From: Streptomyces sp. NBC_01463
GTDB lineage: Bacteria; Actinomycetota; Actinomycetes; Streptomycetales; Streptomycetaceae
Direction: 5' to 3'
Assembly (NCBI GenBank): GCA_036227345.1
Contig: CP109468.1
Location: 4,650,001 to 4,714,000 of the forward strand
DNA length: 64,000 bases
Part shown: piece after piece, positions 27,247 through 36,854 of the stretch
How positions within the stretch are numbered: the first letter of the stretch is position 1
Layout of the letters: each line of letters opens with the position of its first letter
Made by a program: the position numbers and the translations under genes
The notes under the pieces: model-generated
Told to the model about the DNA's origin: nothing
The model's database searches: none
The model's input: the letters and a program-made list of their open reading frames with translations, nothing else

Positions 27247-30200
27247 TCAGTGGTCCTCGTGTGTCCCGGCCGGTGGCCCGGAGCGCGGATGGCGCGGGTC
27301 CGCCGCCCGGCTGATCGCCGATTCGACGGCCGCGATCCGGTCGGCGAGCAGCCCGAGTGCCGCCACCGCCCGGGTCAGCGGATCGCCGTCCGGTCCGCCG
27401 AGCGCCTGGCCGCGGACGTAGGAGGCCGACACGGCGGACCGGCGCGCGGCCTGTTCGGGGGTGAGGGTGCCGCGCAGGGCGCCGAGCTTCAGCAGGGACG
27501 CCTCGGCGCCCGAGGTGAGCGTCTGGGCCTCGCCGGCGTAGTGGTCGTCGATGACCGCGGACAGCTCGGCGTCGTTCATCACGGGCACGATCCGCTCCGC
27601 GATCCGGTTCATGTTGCGGTACGAGCCCTGCAGCCTGAACGGCGGCTCGGTGCGCGTGCCGTCCGTCCGCGCGGCCGACTCGATGTAGGCGGCGTTGACC
27701 GCGAGGACGGTGTCGCGGGCGTGCAGCAGATGACGCAGCACGGCGGTGATCCGTTCCACCTCGGCCGGGGCGCAGCGGTGTTGGAGGTGCTCGGCCCGGG
27801 CGGTGCTGTCGGTGCCGGTGGCGAGCCGCAGGAGCAGGGCGAGGTCCTCCCGGGAGCGCCCGGCGAGCGGGGCCAGCACCGGGTTGGCGGTCAGCGCGTT
27901 CTCGACGAAGCTCAGCGCGAAGACGTCCTCGCGGCCGCTCAGCACCTCGCCGAGGTTCCAGACGTCCGCCCGGTTGGCGAGCATGTCCGGGACCCTGAAC
28001 CGCTCCCCGGACTCGGTGTACGGATTGCCCGCCATGCACACCGCGAACCGCTTGCCCCGGAGGTCGTAGCTGCGCGGCTCACCGTCCCGTACGCCCTCGA
28101 TCCTGCGGGTGGCGTCGCAGAGCGGGATGAACTTCTGGAGGAGCTCCGGGGAGGTGTGCTGGATGTCGTCGAGGTAGAGGAGGGTGTTGTTGCCCGCCTC
28201 CAGTGCGAAGTTGATCTTCTCGATCTCCTGGCGGGCGGTCGCGCCGCGAGCCTGCGCGGGGTCCAGCGAGGTCACCTCGTGGCCCAGGTTGGGTCCGCTG
28301 ATCTTGACCAGGACCAGGCCGAGCCGGTCGGCGACGTACTCCATGAGCGTCGTCTTGCCGTAGCCCGGCGGCGACACGAGCAGCAGCAGGCCCTGCGAGT
28401 CGGTGCGCCGGCCGGCGTCCGCGGTGCCGAGCTGCTTGGCGAGGCTGTCGCCGATCAGCGGCAGGTACACCTCGTCGAGCAGGCGGTTGCGGACGAACGC
28501 CGACATGACCCGGGGCCGGTGGTCGTCCAGCCGCAGCCGTGCGCGCTCGGCGGCGACCAGGGCGGTGCGCCGCCGCTGGTAGTCGCGGAAGCGGGGGACG
28601 GTGCGGGCGCGGAACCCGGCCGTACGGGAGAGGAGTTCGTCGATCCGGACGGTGAGGCGGCCGCGCTCGACGCGGGGGTGGACGCCCAGCAGCCCGTCCA
28701 CCGTCGCGGTGAGCGGCGCGTCGCCCTCGTACCGCGTCAGGAGCGGCTCCGGGCACAGTTCGACGGCGACGGCCTCCGCGATATCGCCCGCGTCGAGGTC
28801 CGTCCCGCTCGCCCGCGCGTACGAGGTCAGCCAGCCCTCGACGAGCTGGCGGCGGGCCGGCAGGTCGTCCCCGAGTGCGGTGAGATCGTCGTCGTACGCG
28901 GAACTGCTCGCCGTGCGGCGGAACTTGTCCAGGAAGCCGCGGACGGCGGCGCCGGTGACGAACCCGTCCGGGCCGCTCGTCAGCTCCTCGAAGAGGTACG
29001 AGGCCACGGCGGCGGAACCGTCCACGTCGATGGCCGCGGCCCACTCCTCCTGGAGCGCGTCGACGGCCGGGGTGAGCCCGAACGTCTCTCGGGCGCGCGC
29101 CAGGGAGCGGGCCCGGCGCGTCCAGGACGTCCGGCGGGCCTCGTCCGCCCCGTGGACCCAGAACATCTGGGCGGCGGCCCGCACGGCGGGCGGGTGGCGC
29201 AGCAGACCCGCGCCGGTGTGCAGCCGCAGCAGGGCGGCCAGGATCGCGGTGGCGTCCTCGTCGTGGACCCCGCGCTGATAGCCCTCGTCGTACGAGGCGG
29301 CGGCCGACTCCCGTACCAGGGTGGCCAGTTCACCGTCGTCCAGCGCCGTCAGCCGGTCCGCGCCCTGCTCGGCCAGGAGCCGGGCCGCCAGGTGCTCGCC
29401 CCGGTACACGGCCGGGGACTCGGACGGCAGCGACTGGTCCCAGTACGGGCGGGTGGCCGCGAACTCCGGGTCGGTGACCGGCATCCGGTAGTCCGTCCCG
29501 GTCACGGCGAACGCGAGGCCTTCGCCCTGCGGGACGAGGGTCAGCTCGAACGGCTGGGTGTTCACCGCGAACCGGTGCCGGCCCAGCCGGATCGTCGCCC
29601 CGTCGTCCGTGTACAGCTCACTGCGGTCGCGCAGCGCCCGGCCCGCCTCCTGGCGGGCGGCGAGCAGCTGCCCCTCCAGCTCCCCGGCGCGCACCGTGTC
29701 ACCGAGCGCCCGCAGCTCGCCGGCCGTGCGGCGGACCTTGGCGACCATCGGGTCGGAGGCGAAGTAGGTGTGCACGGCGTCCGCGTCGGGCAGCGCGGCG
29801 CTGCGGCGCGCGACGGTGTCCAGGACCCGGGCCGCGGAGCCGGCGAGGCGTTCCGTGCGGCGGGCGACAGCGTCCTGAAGGGTCTGACGGCGGGCCGAGA
29901 ACGCCTCGTACACCTCCGTCCGCCGCTCGCCCAGCTCCGCCAGGAAGTCGTCGAACTCGGCGAACCGCGCCTCCAGGTTCTCCAGCTGGAGCAGCAGCCG
30001 CGCGAGCTGGTCGTCGCAGGCGTCCGGGGTGTCCGCGGCGGCCAGCGCGGCCGTGACGGCCTGTCCCAGCAGGGCGAACTCGGCGGCGAACTCCGCCCGG
30101 CCCTCCCGGTCGAGCAGCGTGCGGCGGCGGGCGTCGAGCGTGGCGCGGGCCCGGTTCACCCCGCCGAGCACCTCCGCGATCCGCTCCAGGATCGAGGTGC

Positions 30201-32202
30201 GGACCACGCCGTCACCGATGTCGAGACCGGTGACGACGTCCGTCACCGTGCTCAGCCCGTCCGTCATCCCCGCCAGCCGCTCGCCGAGCGCGTAGGCGTC
30301 GGTGACGGTCGCGAGCTCACCCGCCTCCTCGGTGAGCCGGGCGACGTCCTCGTGGCAGCCGGCGAACGCGTCCTCCCCGGACAGGAACGCGACCGCGCGC
30401 CGCCCCGCCGCCGTGAGGTCGTCGGCGGTGGCGGCGGTGAGCTCGGCGATCCGGCCGGTGTCCGCGTACCGCATCTCCGCGAGGGTCGCCAGATGACCGT
30501 GGGCGTGCCGCAGTTCGGTCAGCCGGCCGACCCAGTCGGCGGCCGAGCGCGGCGCCTCGCCGCGGACCCGGCGCACCAGTGCGGTGATCCGCTCCGCGGT
30601 CTCCTCGACCGCTTCGGCGGCATGCCTGGTCTGCTCCCGGACGGCGTCGAACTCGGCCAGCACCTGCTGCGCGGTGTCACGCAGCTCGGCCAGCGGAGCA
30701 CCGAGAGAGCCCAGTTCGCTCTCGTCCAGCCAGTGGTAGCGGTCGGTGGCGCGCGCGCAGTCGGCCACCAGGCGCGCGTATCCCGCGCCGGTCGGGGCGG
30801 GGTCGGCCGCGCCCTGCGCGAGCGCGAGGCAGTCGGAGATGCCGCGTACGAGGTCGGCGTTGCCGACCCGGGCCAGCGGGCCCGTGCCCGCCGGGCGGGA
30901 GGCGGCGTAGGTGTCGGAGACGTACGGCGTCTGCCAGCGCTGCACGGCGTGAACCCGGGCCGGACCGCCGTCCGGCCCCTCCACCGGGTCCCGCAGCAGG
31001 ACGAGCGTGCCGTCGTCGAGCAGGGCGTGGCCGCGGCCCTGGAGCGGGGTGGCGACCTCCTGCCGGATCACGTTGTACGGCAGCAGCAGGCTGCGCCCGT
31101 CGTCCCGCGAACGGAACACGTACAGCACGTCCTCGCCGTTGGGGGAGCGGACGGCCCCCTCGAAGACGGGGTCGGTGAGCGGTTCGGCGATGTCGAAGGT
31201 CTTCGCGGTGCCTGCGGTCAGGTAGTAGCCGCCGGGGAAGATGATCCCCTGGTCCTCGGGGAGCCGGTGGCAGGCCGGACCGATCCCGTCCAGCCGCTGC
31301 ACGGTCCCGAGCAGCTGGTTGAAGACGAGATGGCGGCTCGTCCCCTCCTTGTACGGCCGGATGCGGAGCAGGACGAGCGGTCCGGTCCTCGCGTACTCGA
31401 CCTCGGCGTCGGCGAGCGACTGGAGGGGTTCGGTGACCGGCTCCCGGTAGATCCCGTCGGGGGTCGAGGTGTCGTCGGACGTCTTGAGGGTGAGGTGTCC
31501 GCCGAGGGTGCTGACGAAGAGCGGGGCGGGGTCGCCGTCGCCGGTCGCGCCGACGGCGATGTGCGGGTGCGGGCCCGCGATGTGGGCCTCGCGCCCCGCG
31601 GCGGTCCAGGTGAGTTCGTGCGACGGCGGGAACACGTGGTCGCGCTCGCCGCGGGCGTCGAGGAACGCGCCGGGCGATCCGTCGGCGTTCAGCGCCCAGC
31701 GCAGGACGCGGATGTCCTCGGCGGTCTCGCCGGTACGGAACACGGCGAGGAGCCGGCCCTCGGTGCGGCGCAGGCGGAGCAGTCTGGCGTCGCGGTAGTA
31801 GCGATGGAGACCGTTGAACTCGCGTACGAAGTCCTCGTCGGCGAGGAGGGTGGGGGCGGGGGCGGAGGCCGGGGCCCCGTCCTTCAAGTCCGCGTCGTAC
31901 AGGGCGAGTACGTCGTCGACGGCGGGCCCTTGGGTGCTGGTGGCTGCGGGTCCGCGTTCGAAGCCGAACAGGAGCCGGCCGCCGATCGCGACGAGGTCGC
32001 GCGGGACGGAGGGCCGGGCGGTCCGGACCCGCTCGCTGCCGAGCAGCCGCAGTCCGGTGGAGCCGAACTCCTCGGTCCGCCGGGAGTTGAGCGCCTCGGC
32101 CCGCCGGGTGAGCTCGGCGGCCCGGTCCCGGAGCCGCCGCCGCAACACGTCGTATCCGGCGTCCTCGGTCCCGCCCGGGGGCGTCGGGCTGACGGTGTCC
32201 AT
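27247..32202 (-). CDS. DUF3686/AAA ATPase, 1651 residues (annotated elsewhere as DNA repair ATPase)
   Basis: Very large protein. The N-terminal half (about 30-430) is beta-rich with repeated G-x-L-x-x-F-R blades (the DUF3686 region). A long central part (about 480-800) is predicted coiled coil. A C-terminal AAA module has Walker A SPPGYGKTTLMEY (near 1278) and Walker B NTLLYLDDIQHTSPE (near 1342), followed by MoxR-like sensor segments. 'DNA repair ATPase' is an inherited name without evidence here. The recurring neighbours are flotillin and YqiJ-like genes, which point to membrane maintenance. The gene follows flotillin after a 246-bp repeat-bearing gap and precedes the channel gene by 30 bp. 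Confidence 0.9.
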   Translation of the reverse strand: MDTVSPTPPGGTEDAGYDVLRRRLRDRAAELTRRAEALNSRRTEEFGSTGLRLLGSERVRTARPSVPRDLVAIGGRLLFGFERGPAATSTQGPAVDDVLALYDADLKDGAPASAPAPTLLADEDFVREFNGLHRYYRDARLLRLRRTEGRLLAVFRTGETAEDIRVLRWALNADGSPGAFLDARGERDHVFPPSHELTWTAAGREAHIAGPHPHIAVGATGDGDPAPLFVSTLGGHLTLKTSDDTSTPDGIYREPVTEPLQSLADAEVEYARTGPLVLLRIRPYKEGTSRHLVFNQLLGTVQRLDGIGPACHRLPEDQGIIFPGGYYLTAGTAKTFDIAEPLTDPVFEGAVRSPNGEDVLYVFRSRDDGRSLLLPYNVIRQEVATPLQGRGHALLDDGTLVLLRDPVEGPDGGPARVHAVQRWQTPYVSDTYAASRPAGTGPLARVGNADLVRGISDCLALAQGAADPAPTGAGYARLVADCARATDRYHWLDESELGSLGAPLAELRDTAQQVLAEFDAVREQTRHAAEAVEETAERITALVRRVRGEAPRSAADWVGRLTELRHAHGHLATLAEMRYADTGRIAELTAATADDLTAAGRRAVAFLSGEDAFAGCHEDVARLTEEAGELATVTDAYALGERLAGMTDGLSTVTDVVTGLDIGDGVVRTSILERIAEVLGGVNRARATLDARRRTLLDREGRAEFAAEFALLGQAVTAALAAADTPDACDDQLARLLLQLENLEARFAEFDDFLAELGERRTEVYEAFSARRQTLQDAVARRTERLAGSAARVLDTVARRSAALPDADAVHTYFASDPMVAKVRRTAGELRALGDTVRAGELEGQLLAARQEAGRALRDRSELYTDDGATIRLGRHRFAVNTQPFELTLVPQGEGLAFAVTGTDYRMPVTDPEFAATRPYWDQSLPSESPAVYRGEHLAARLLAEQGADRLTALDDGELATLVRESAAASYDEGYQRGVHDEDATAILAALLRLHTGAGLLRHPPAVRAAAQMFWVHGADEARRTSWTRRARSLARARETFGLTPAVDALQEEWAAAIDVDGSAAVASYLFEELTSGPDGFVTGAAVRGFLDKFRRTASSSAYDDDLTALGDDLPARRQLVEGWLTSYARASGTDLDAGDIAEAVAVELCPEPLLTRYEGDAPLTATVDGLLGVHPRVERGRLTVRIDELLSRTAGFRARTVPRFRDYQRRRTALVAAERARLRLDDHRPRVMSAFVRNRLLDEVYLPLIGDSLAKQLGTADAGRRTDSQGLLLLVSPPGYGKTTLMEYVADRLGLVLVKISGPNLGHEVTSLDPAQARGATARQEIEKINFALEAGNNTLLYLDDIQHTSPELLQKFIPLCDATRRIEGVRDGEPRSYDLRGKRFAVCMAGNPYTESGERFRVPDMLANRADVWNLGEVLSGREDVFALSFVENALTANPVLAPLAGRSREDLALLLRLATGTDSTARAEHLQHRCAPAEVERITAVLRHLLHARDTVLAVNAAYIESAARTDGTRTEPPFRLQGSYRNMNRIAERIVPVMNDAELSAVIDDHYAGEAQTLTSGAEASLLKLGALRGTLTPEQAARRSAVSASYVRGQALGGPDGDPLTRAVAALGLLADRIAAVESAISRAADPRHPRSGPPAGTHEDH

Positions 32203-32291
32203 GCGGTGCGGCTCCTTACGGGGTGGAGGTGGGGTGCGGTGCCCTGGCGGGGGCGTGGAGTGGGTGCGGGTTCTCCGGTCGCGCGCCGTCC

Positions 32292-32430
32292 GTCCTCAAT
32301 CGCCGGACGGGCTTGAGTTGGATGCGGGTTTCCTGGTGGCGCCGTCTGTCCTCAATCGCCGGACGGGCTTGATATGCCCGCCGTTGCCGTGAGGCGGCGG
32401 GGCCCTCCAGCCCGTCCGGCGATCGGGGAC
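32292..32430. repeat. three copies of a GTCCTCAATCGCCGGACGGGC repeat
   Basis: Two direct copies of a 25-bp unit (32292-32316, 32348-32372; period 56 bp, flanks also similar) are followed by one inverted copy (32409-32430). The inverted copy can form a stem with either of the others. The same unit, with AAG for AAT, bounds the giant palindrome at 4009-4029 and 4431-4451. It lies inside the flotillin/ATPase operon and may attenuate downstream expression. Confidence 0.85.
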
Positions 32431-32448
32431 AGCGGGCGGCGGGCCCGG

Positions 32449-34554
32449 CTACGGCACCGGTGTGCCGTTGCGGGACGGCGGCGGGACCGCGCCGACCGGC
32501 AGGTCCGCCAGGCCCAGGGACCGCGCGTGGTCCAGGAGTTCGCGGACCCGGTCCGCATCCGCACCCGCACCCACCCCCGGCGCGGCCATCATCCGCATCA
32601 GCAGCGCCGACACCGTCAGGTTCTGCACGTCCCCCGACGTCACCGACCCCAGCACCCGCGTCAGGTCCTCCGTGAACGACGACGTGCCGTTCAGCCACGC
32701 CCCGCCCAGCGCCTTCGCCGTGTCCGAGTTCTCGACGAACCCGTCCAGGCTCTTGCCCATCGAGATCGACGAGACCAGCCGGTCGAAGAAGACCGACTCC
32801 CCGCCGACGATGTCGATGTCGGCGTTCTCCAGACCCGTGGCCAGCACCGTCGCCTGTGCCTCGGCGACCTGCCGCTGCACGTCCAGGCCGGCCAGCCGGA
32901 TCTCCTTCTCCGCGGCCAGCCGCAGCCGGTACTCCTCGTGCCCGCGCGACGCGTCGTCCAGCGCCGCCATCGCGGCCGCCTTGTCGGTGAGCCCCGCCGC
33001 CTCGGCCTTCAGCTTCTCGCCGATCATCGCCGCGTCGGCCGTCGCCTGGGCCCGGGTGCCCTCGGCCGCCGCCAGCGCCTTGAGCCGGGAGCCCTCCGCC
33101 TCGGCCCTGAGCCGCGCGGACGTCGCCTCGGCCTCGGCCAGGCCGGTCTTCTCGATGACCTCGGCCGCCGCGTCCCGTACCTGTACATCCGCGAGGCCCG
33201 GCGCCGCCGACTCCGCCCGGACGCCCTCGGCCAGCCGCAGCTTCGCCCGGGCGTCCAGGTCCGCGGTCTTCAGCCGGGCCTCCGCCAGGGTCAGCTGCTC
33301 CGCCGCCCGGTGCGTGGCCGCGGCCTCCGCCGCCTCGGCCGCCTTGATGTCCTTGACCAGCTGCTCCTGCGCCTCCGCCTCCGCGGCGATGATCACCGAC
33401 TTGCGGGTGCGCTCGGACTCCTCGACCGACCGCAGCGTCTTGATGGACTCCTCCTGCTCGGCGACCGTACGGTCCACCGCGATCCGCTCCCGGATCACGT
33501 CGGCGACCTCCCGGCGCTCCGCCTCGACCTCCTTCGTCGCGGCGATGCGGTTGAGCTCGGTCTGCCGTTCGCGGCCGATGACCTCGATCAGCCGGTCCTT
33601 CTCGATGCGCTCGTTCTCCACGGCGATGACCCGCTCGCGGTTCTTCTGCGCGACGGCGATCTCCCGCGCCTGGTTCTCCCGCTGGATGCCGAGCTGCTCC
33701 TCGGTCCGGATGAACGCGGCCTGGGCGCCCAGGCGTTCCTCCTCCTGGACCCGCGCGGTGGCCGCCTCCTCGCGGGCGCGCAGCGTCTCGACCTCGCGGC
33801 GCTGCTTGATCTCGGCCTCGGCCTGCCGGCGCTCCAGCTCCAGGATGGTCTCCCGGGCGTCGACGTCCTGCCGGGTGATCTCCTTCTGCTCGGTGCGCTG
33901 GAACTCGTTCGTCCGTACGTGCTCGATCGCGGTCAGCTCCGTGATCTTGCGGATGCCCTGCGCGTCGAGGATGTTGGCGCCGTCGAGCTGCACCATCGGG
34001 GTCTGTTCGAGGAAGTCGATCGCCGCGTCGTCGAGGTGGTAGCCGTTGAGGTCGGTGCCGATGACCCGGATGATGCGGTCCCGGAACTCCTCGCGCTTGG
34101 TGTACAGGTCGACGAAGTCCAGCTGCTTGCCGACGGTCTTGAGCGCCTCGGAGAACTTCGCGGCGAAGAACTCCTGGATCGCCACCTTGTCGCTGGCCCG
34201 CTCGGTGCCGATGGCCTGGGCGACCTTGATGACGTCCTCGACGGTCTTGTTGACCCGGACGAAGAACGTGATGTGGATGTCGGCGCGGATGTTGTCCTGG
34301 CAGATCAGGCCCTCGCGCCCGGTGCGCCGGATCTCGATGGTCTTCACCGAGATGTCCATGGACTCGGCCTTGTGCAGCACCGGCAGGACGACGGCACCGG
34401 TGAAGGTCACGTCGACCTTCTTGGTCTTGGAGATGATCAGGGCCTTGCCCTGTTCCACCTTGCGGAAGAGCCGGGTGACGATCAGCAGCAGGGCGATCGC
34501 GATGAGCAGGACCACGGCGATGAGCAGGCCGAGGCCCAAGGAGATGGCTTCCAT
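32449..34554 (-). CDS. flotillin-family (SPFH) protein, YqiK-like
   Basis: 701 residues. One N-terminal membrane helix (about 5-28, ISLGLGLLIAVVLLIAIALL) is followed by an SPFH/Band-7 domain (about 30-210) and a very long Glu/Ala-rich coiled coil (about 215-600). A C-terminal region with SSISMGKSLDGF follows. This is the YqiK-type flotillin, which forms membrane scaffolds or microdomains. The YqiJ-like gene lies 138 bp upstream and the DUF3686 ATPase downstream. Expected location is the cytoplasmic face of the membrane. Confidence 0.95.
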   Translation of the reverse strand: MEAISLGLGLLIAVVLLIAIALLLIVTRLFRKVEQGKALIISKTKKVDVTFTGAVVLPVLHKAESMDISVKTIEIRRTGREGLICQDNIRADIHITFFVRVNKTVEDVIKVAQAIGTERASDKVAIQEFFAAKFSEALKTVGKQLDFVDLYTKREEFRDRIIRVIGTDLNGYHLDDAAIDFLEQTPMVQLDGANILDAQGIRKITELTAIEHVRTNEFQRTEQKEITRQDVDARETILELERRQAEAEIKQRREVETLRAREEAATARVQEEERLGAQAAFIRTEEQLGIQRENQAREIAVAQKNRERVIAVENERIEKDRLIEVIGRERQTELNRIAATKEVEAERREVADVIRERIAVDRTVAEQEESIKTLRSVEESERTRKSVIIAAEAEAQEQLVKDIKAAEAAEAAATHRAAEQLTLAEARLKTADLDARAKLRLAEGVRAESAAPGLADVQVRDAAAEVIEKTGLAEAEATSARLRAEAEGSRLKALAAAEGTRAQATADAAMIGEKLKAEAAGLTDKAAAMAALDDASRGHEEYRLRLAAEKEIRLAGLDVQRQVAEAQATVLATGLENADIDIVGGESVFFDRLVSSISMGKSLDGFVENSDTAKALGGAWLNGTSSFTEDLTRVLGSVTSGDVQNLTVSALLMRMMAAPGVGAGADADRVRELLDHARSLGLADLPVGAVPPPSRNGTPVP

Positions 34555-34692
34555 GTCAGTCCTTGGCGGCTGGTGGTACGGAACGTGGGAAGTGCGCGAG
34601 CGGAGAGGCGCGCGGCCGCGGCAGGGCGCGGCAAGGGGCCGGGCGGCGTGAGCGGGCCGGTGGGGTGCGGACGGGGTGTGCGGGTGCCCGGA

Positions 34693-35319
34693 TCAGACGG
34701 TGCGGTGCGGCGGGCCCGGGTCGAGCGCACGGTCGTACGGCGAGACCCAGAAGAACTCGCCCGCGTCGTCGTACGCGTAGAGCAGCCCCGCGCTCCCGGC
34801 GGCGAACTCCGTGTCGCCCGGCTGCAACTGGCGCACCTGGACGATCGCGGTGGATCCGTCGGCCGCGGCCACCTCGGCCTGGCCGAAGTCCGTACCGACC
34901 GAACCCGTGCGGATCGTGCAGACCCGGCCCAGGAAGTCCTGGCGCGATGGAGGGGGCTGGTCCGGGAAGAAGCGGCGGAAGTGGTGGACGAGCAGCCGCG
35001 CCACGGCCCAGGCGATCAGCAGCGCCCCGGCGAGGACACCGAAGGCGAGCACGGCCCGGGCGGTGCCGGCGGTGCCGCTGCGGTGCAGCAGGACCGAACC
35101 GGTCAGGGCGCTGAACCAGCCGACGGCCACCATCACGGAGACCGAGACGGTGACGGGCACCCCGCCGATCCCGGCGAGGTCCGCGTCCAGGTCCGCGTCG
35201 AAGGAGTGGTGGTCGGCCGCGCCGACCAGGACGAGCAGCCAGAAGGCGATGACGACGACGAGCGCCGCGGAGAACAGTACGGCCGGGAAGGACAGCGTCG
35301 CGGTCAGAAACTCCTGCAT
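34693..35319 (-). CDS. YqiJ-like OB-fold membrane protein (DUF1449/NfeD-related)
   Basis: 208 residues from ATG 35319. Three membrane helices (about 10-35, 55-78, 88-112) are followed by an OB-fold domain (about 125-190: RQDFLGRVCTIRTGSVGTDFGQAEV). This is the YqiJ type of NfeD-related partner for flotillins. It is the first gene of the flotillin / DUF3686 ATPase / channel cluster, all on the minus strand. The region in front carries two TGCCGG-N3-CCGGCA dyads. Confidence 0.88.
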   Translation of the reverse strand: MQEFLTATLSFPAVLFSAALVVVIAFWLLVLVGAADHHSFDADLDADLAGIGGVPVTVSVSVMVAVGWFSALTGSVLLHRSGTAGTARAVLAFGVLAGALLIAWAVARLLVHHFRRFFPDQPPPSRQDFLGRVCTIRTGSVGTDFGQAEVAAADGSTAIVQVRQLQPGDTEFAAGSAGLLYAYDDAGEFFWVSPYDRALDPGPPHRTV

Positions 35320-35626
35320 CGGTCCCACCCCCCGCCCGCTCCGCCGGCAGTGCCTGCCGGTGCCTGTGCAGGGTCCGGCGGCGACCCCGGTGCTGCGACG
35401 CCGCGTTCGGCGGCACCGCAGCAGCCGGGTCTTCCCCCGTCCCCCGTGCACCGCCGTGTTTCCCCCGTGGTCCCCCGGTCGGTGCTGACAGGATCGTGTC
35501 ATTTGCGTCCGGAGCGGCGCACTGCCGGGACCCGGCAATCTTTCGGAGCCCTCCATGCCGGGCACCGGCATGCGTCCGTATGCGTTGTGTAAATATCAAG
35601 GACGCATGAGGAGTGGAGGCGGACGC
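35320..35626. promoter_or_regulatory. divergent control region, YqiJ cluster / PucR
   Basis: 307 bp with four dyads: TGACA-N6-TGTCA (35488-35503); TGCCGG-N3-CCGGCA (35523-35537 and 35556-35570); and CATGCGTCC with GGACGCATG (35569-35577, 35600-35608), which brackets an AT-rich -10 TAAATA (35590-35595). The second TGCCGG site lies where the PucR gene's -35 should be. The layout suggests joint control of both transcription units and autoregulation of the regulator. Confidence 0.7.
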
Positions 35627-36712
35627 GTGGCGGAACCGGAGATCCCCGGCAGTTTCCTGGAGGGCTACGCCCGGATCCTGAGTGAAGTGGCCGTCTCCGG
35701 CCGTCGGCTCACCCGGGAGGAGCTCGACATCCGCCGCACGCTGGGCCGGCAGGCCGCCGAGGCCGGTCACCAGCTGCGCGCCCTGGTCCGGATGCATCTG
35801 GCCGAGACCCGCACCGGCTGGCCGGCGGGCGCCCCCGGGGCGACGGCGTCCGCCACGGCCGCGGCCGCCGAGAGCGTGCTGGCCGCGGTGGAGCAGTCGG
35901 TCGACGCGTTCGCCGAGGGGTTCGAGCGGGCGCAGCGCCTCACCGTCCGGCGGGAGGAGGCCGCGCGCCGGGAGTTCATCGACGACCTGCTCTACGGGCG
36001 CAGCGACCTGGGCCGGCTCGCCGAGCGCGCCACCCGGTTCGGCCTGCGGCTCTCCCGCGCCCACGCCGTCGCGGTGGCGGCCGGACCGGAGGCGTACACG
36101 GAGACGGACGCCGTGCCGCGGCAGGTGGAGTCGGCGCTGCTGGCCCGCTTCAGCGGCCGCAAGATCCTTCTCACGACCAAGGACGGCCGGCTGATATGCA
36201 TCGCGCCCGGCAGCCAGCCCGACGTCCTGCGGTACTTCGCCAAGCAGGCGCACGCGGCGACGGACGGCGGCCGGGTCGCCGTCGGCCGGGCCCACCGGGG
36301 CCCGGGCGGTGTGGTCCAGTCGTACGACGAGGCGCTGGACGCGCTCGACCTCGCGGACCGGATGGGTCTGGACGACCCGGTGCTGTACTCCGCCGATCTG
36401 CTGGTCTATCCGGTGCTGACCCGGGACCGGCAGGCGATGGCCGATCTGGTGCGCAGCGAGCTCGGCCCGCTCCAGCAGGCGCGGGGCGGCGCGGAGCCGC
36501 TGCTGAAGACGCTCTCCGTGTACTTCGACGCGGGCTGTGTCGCGGCCGAGACGGCCCGCCGGCTGGCGCTGAGCGTGCGCGCGCTCACCTACCGGCTGGA
36601 GCGCATCCACCAGCTGACCGGCTCCGACCCGTCCGACCCGATGCACCGCTACACCCTGCAGACCGCGGTCATCGGCGCCCGGCTGCTGGACTGGCCCGCC
36701 AAGGACGTCTGA
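35627..36712 (+). CDS. PucR-family transcriptional regulator
   Basis: 361 residues from GTG 35627, with GGAGG 7 nt before it; an ATG at 35606 is less well placed. The C-terminal HTH of the PucR type is clear (LLKTLSVYFDAGCVAAETARRLALSVRALTYRLERIHQLTG), preceded by a ligand-sensing middle domain and a helical N-terminus. It diverges from the flotillin cluster. Copies of TGCCGG-N3-CCGGCA lie on both sides of the gene, so it is the natural candidate to bind them (inference). A perfect hairpin starts at its stop codon. Confidence 0.9.
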   Translation: MAEPEIPGSFLEGYARILSEVAVSGRRLTREELDIRRTLGRQAAEAGHQLRALVRMHLAETRTGWPAGAPGATASATAAAAESVLAAVEQSVDAFAEGFERAQRLTVRREEAARREFIDDLLYGRSDLGRLAERATRFGLRLSRAHAVAVAAGPEAYTETDAVPRQVESALLARFSGRKILLTTKDGRLICIAPGSQPDVLRYFAKQAHAATDGGRVAVGRAHRGPGGVVQSYDEALDALDLADRMGLDDPVLYSADLLVYPVLTRDRQAMADLVRSELGPLQQARGGAEPLLKTLSVYFDAGCVAAETARRLALSVRALTYRLERIHQLTGSDPSDPMHRYTLQTAVIGARLLDWPAKDV

Positions 36713-36732
36713 GCGGCCGGCCCCCGGCCGCT
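36712..36732 (+). terminator. terminator hairpin behind PucR gene
   Basis: Perfect 9-bp stem AGCGGCCGG / CCGGCCGCT with a 3-nt loop, starting at the last base of the stop codon. No U-run. Confidence 0.7.
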
Positions 36733-36734
36733 GC

Positions 36735-36749
36735 TGCCGGGTCCCGGCA
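36735..36749. promoter_or_regulatory. TGCCGG-N3-CCGGCA dyad before DHA2 exporter
   Basis: Exact copy of the dyad seen in front of the PucR gene (here with GTC in the centre), 51 bp upstream of a -10-like TAGCGT (36800-36805) and 106 bp before the exporter gene. Confidence 0.65.
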
Positions 36750-36854
36750 GCATCACCCCTCGCCACCCCTCCCCGAATGCGGGGACGCCCACCTCCGCCT
36801 AGCGTGATCACTCGGGGGATTCCGGTGTCGTGTGCAGCGAGGGAGAACCGCACC

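Noticed and set aside
26719..32316. A 1865-codon open frame on the plus strand opposite the DUF3686 ATPase gene
   Set aside because: It is antisense to a gene with clear Walker motifs, and its composition (Gly/Arg/Val/Glu repeats) is what high-GC codon bias gives on the opposite strand.
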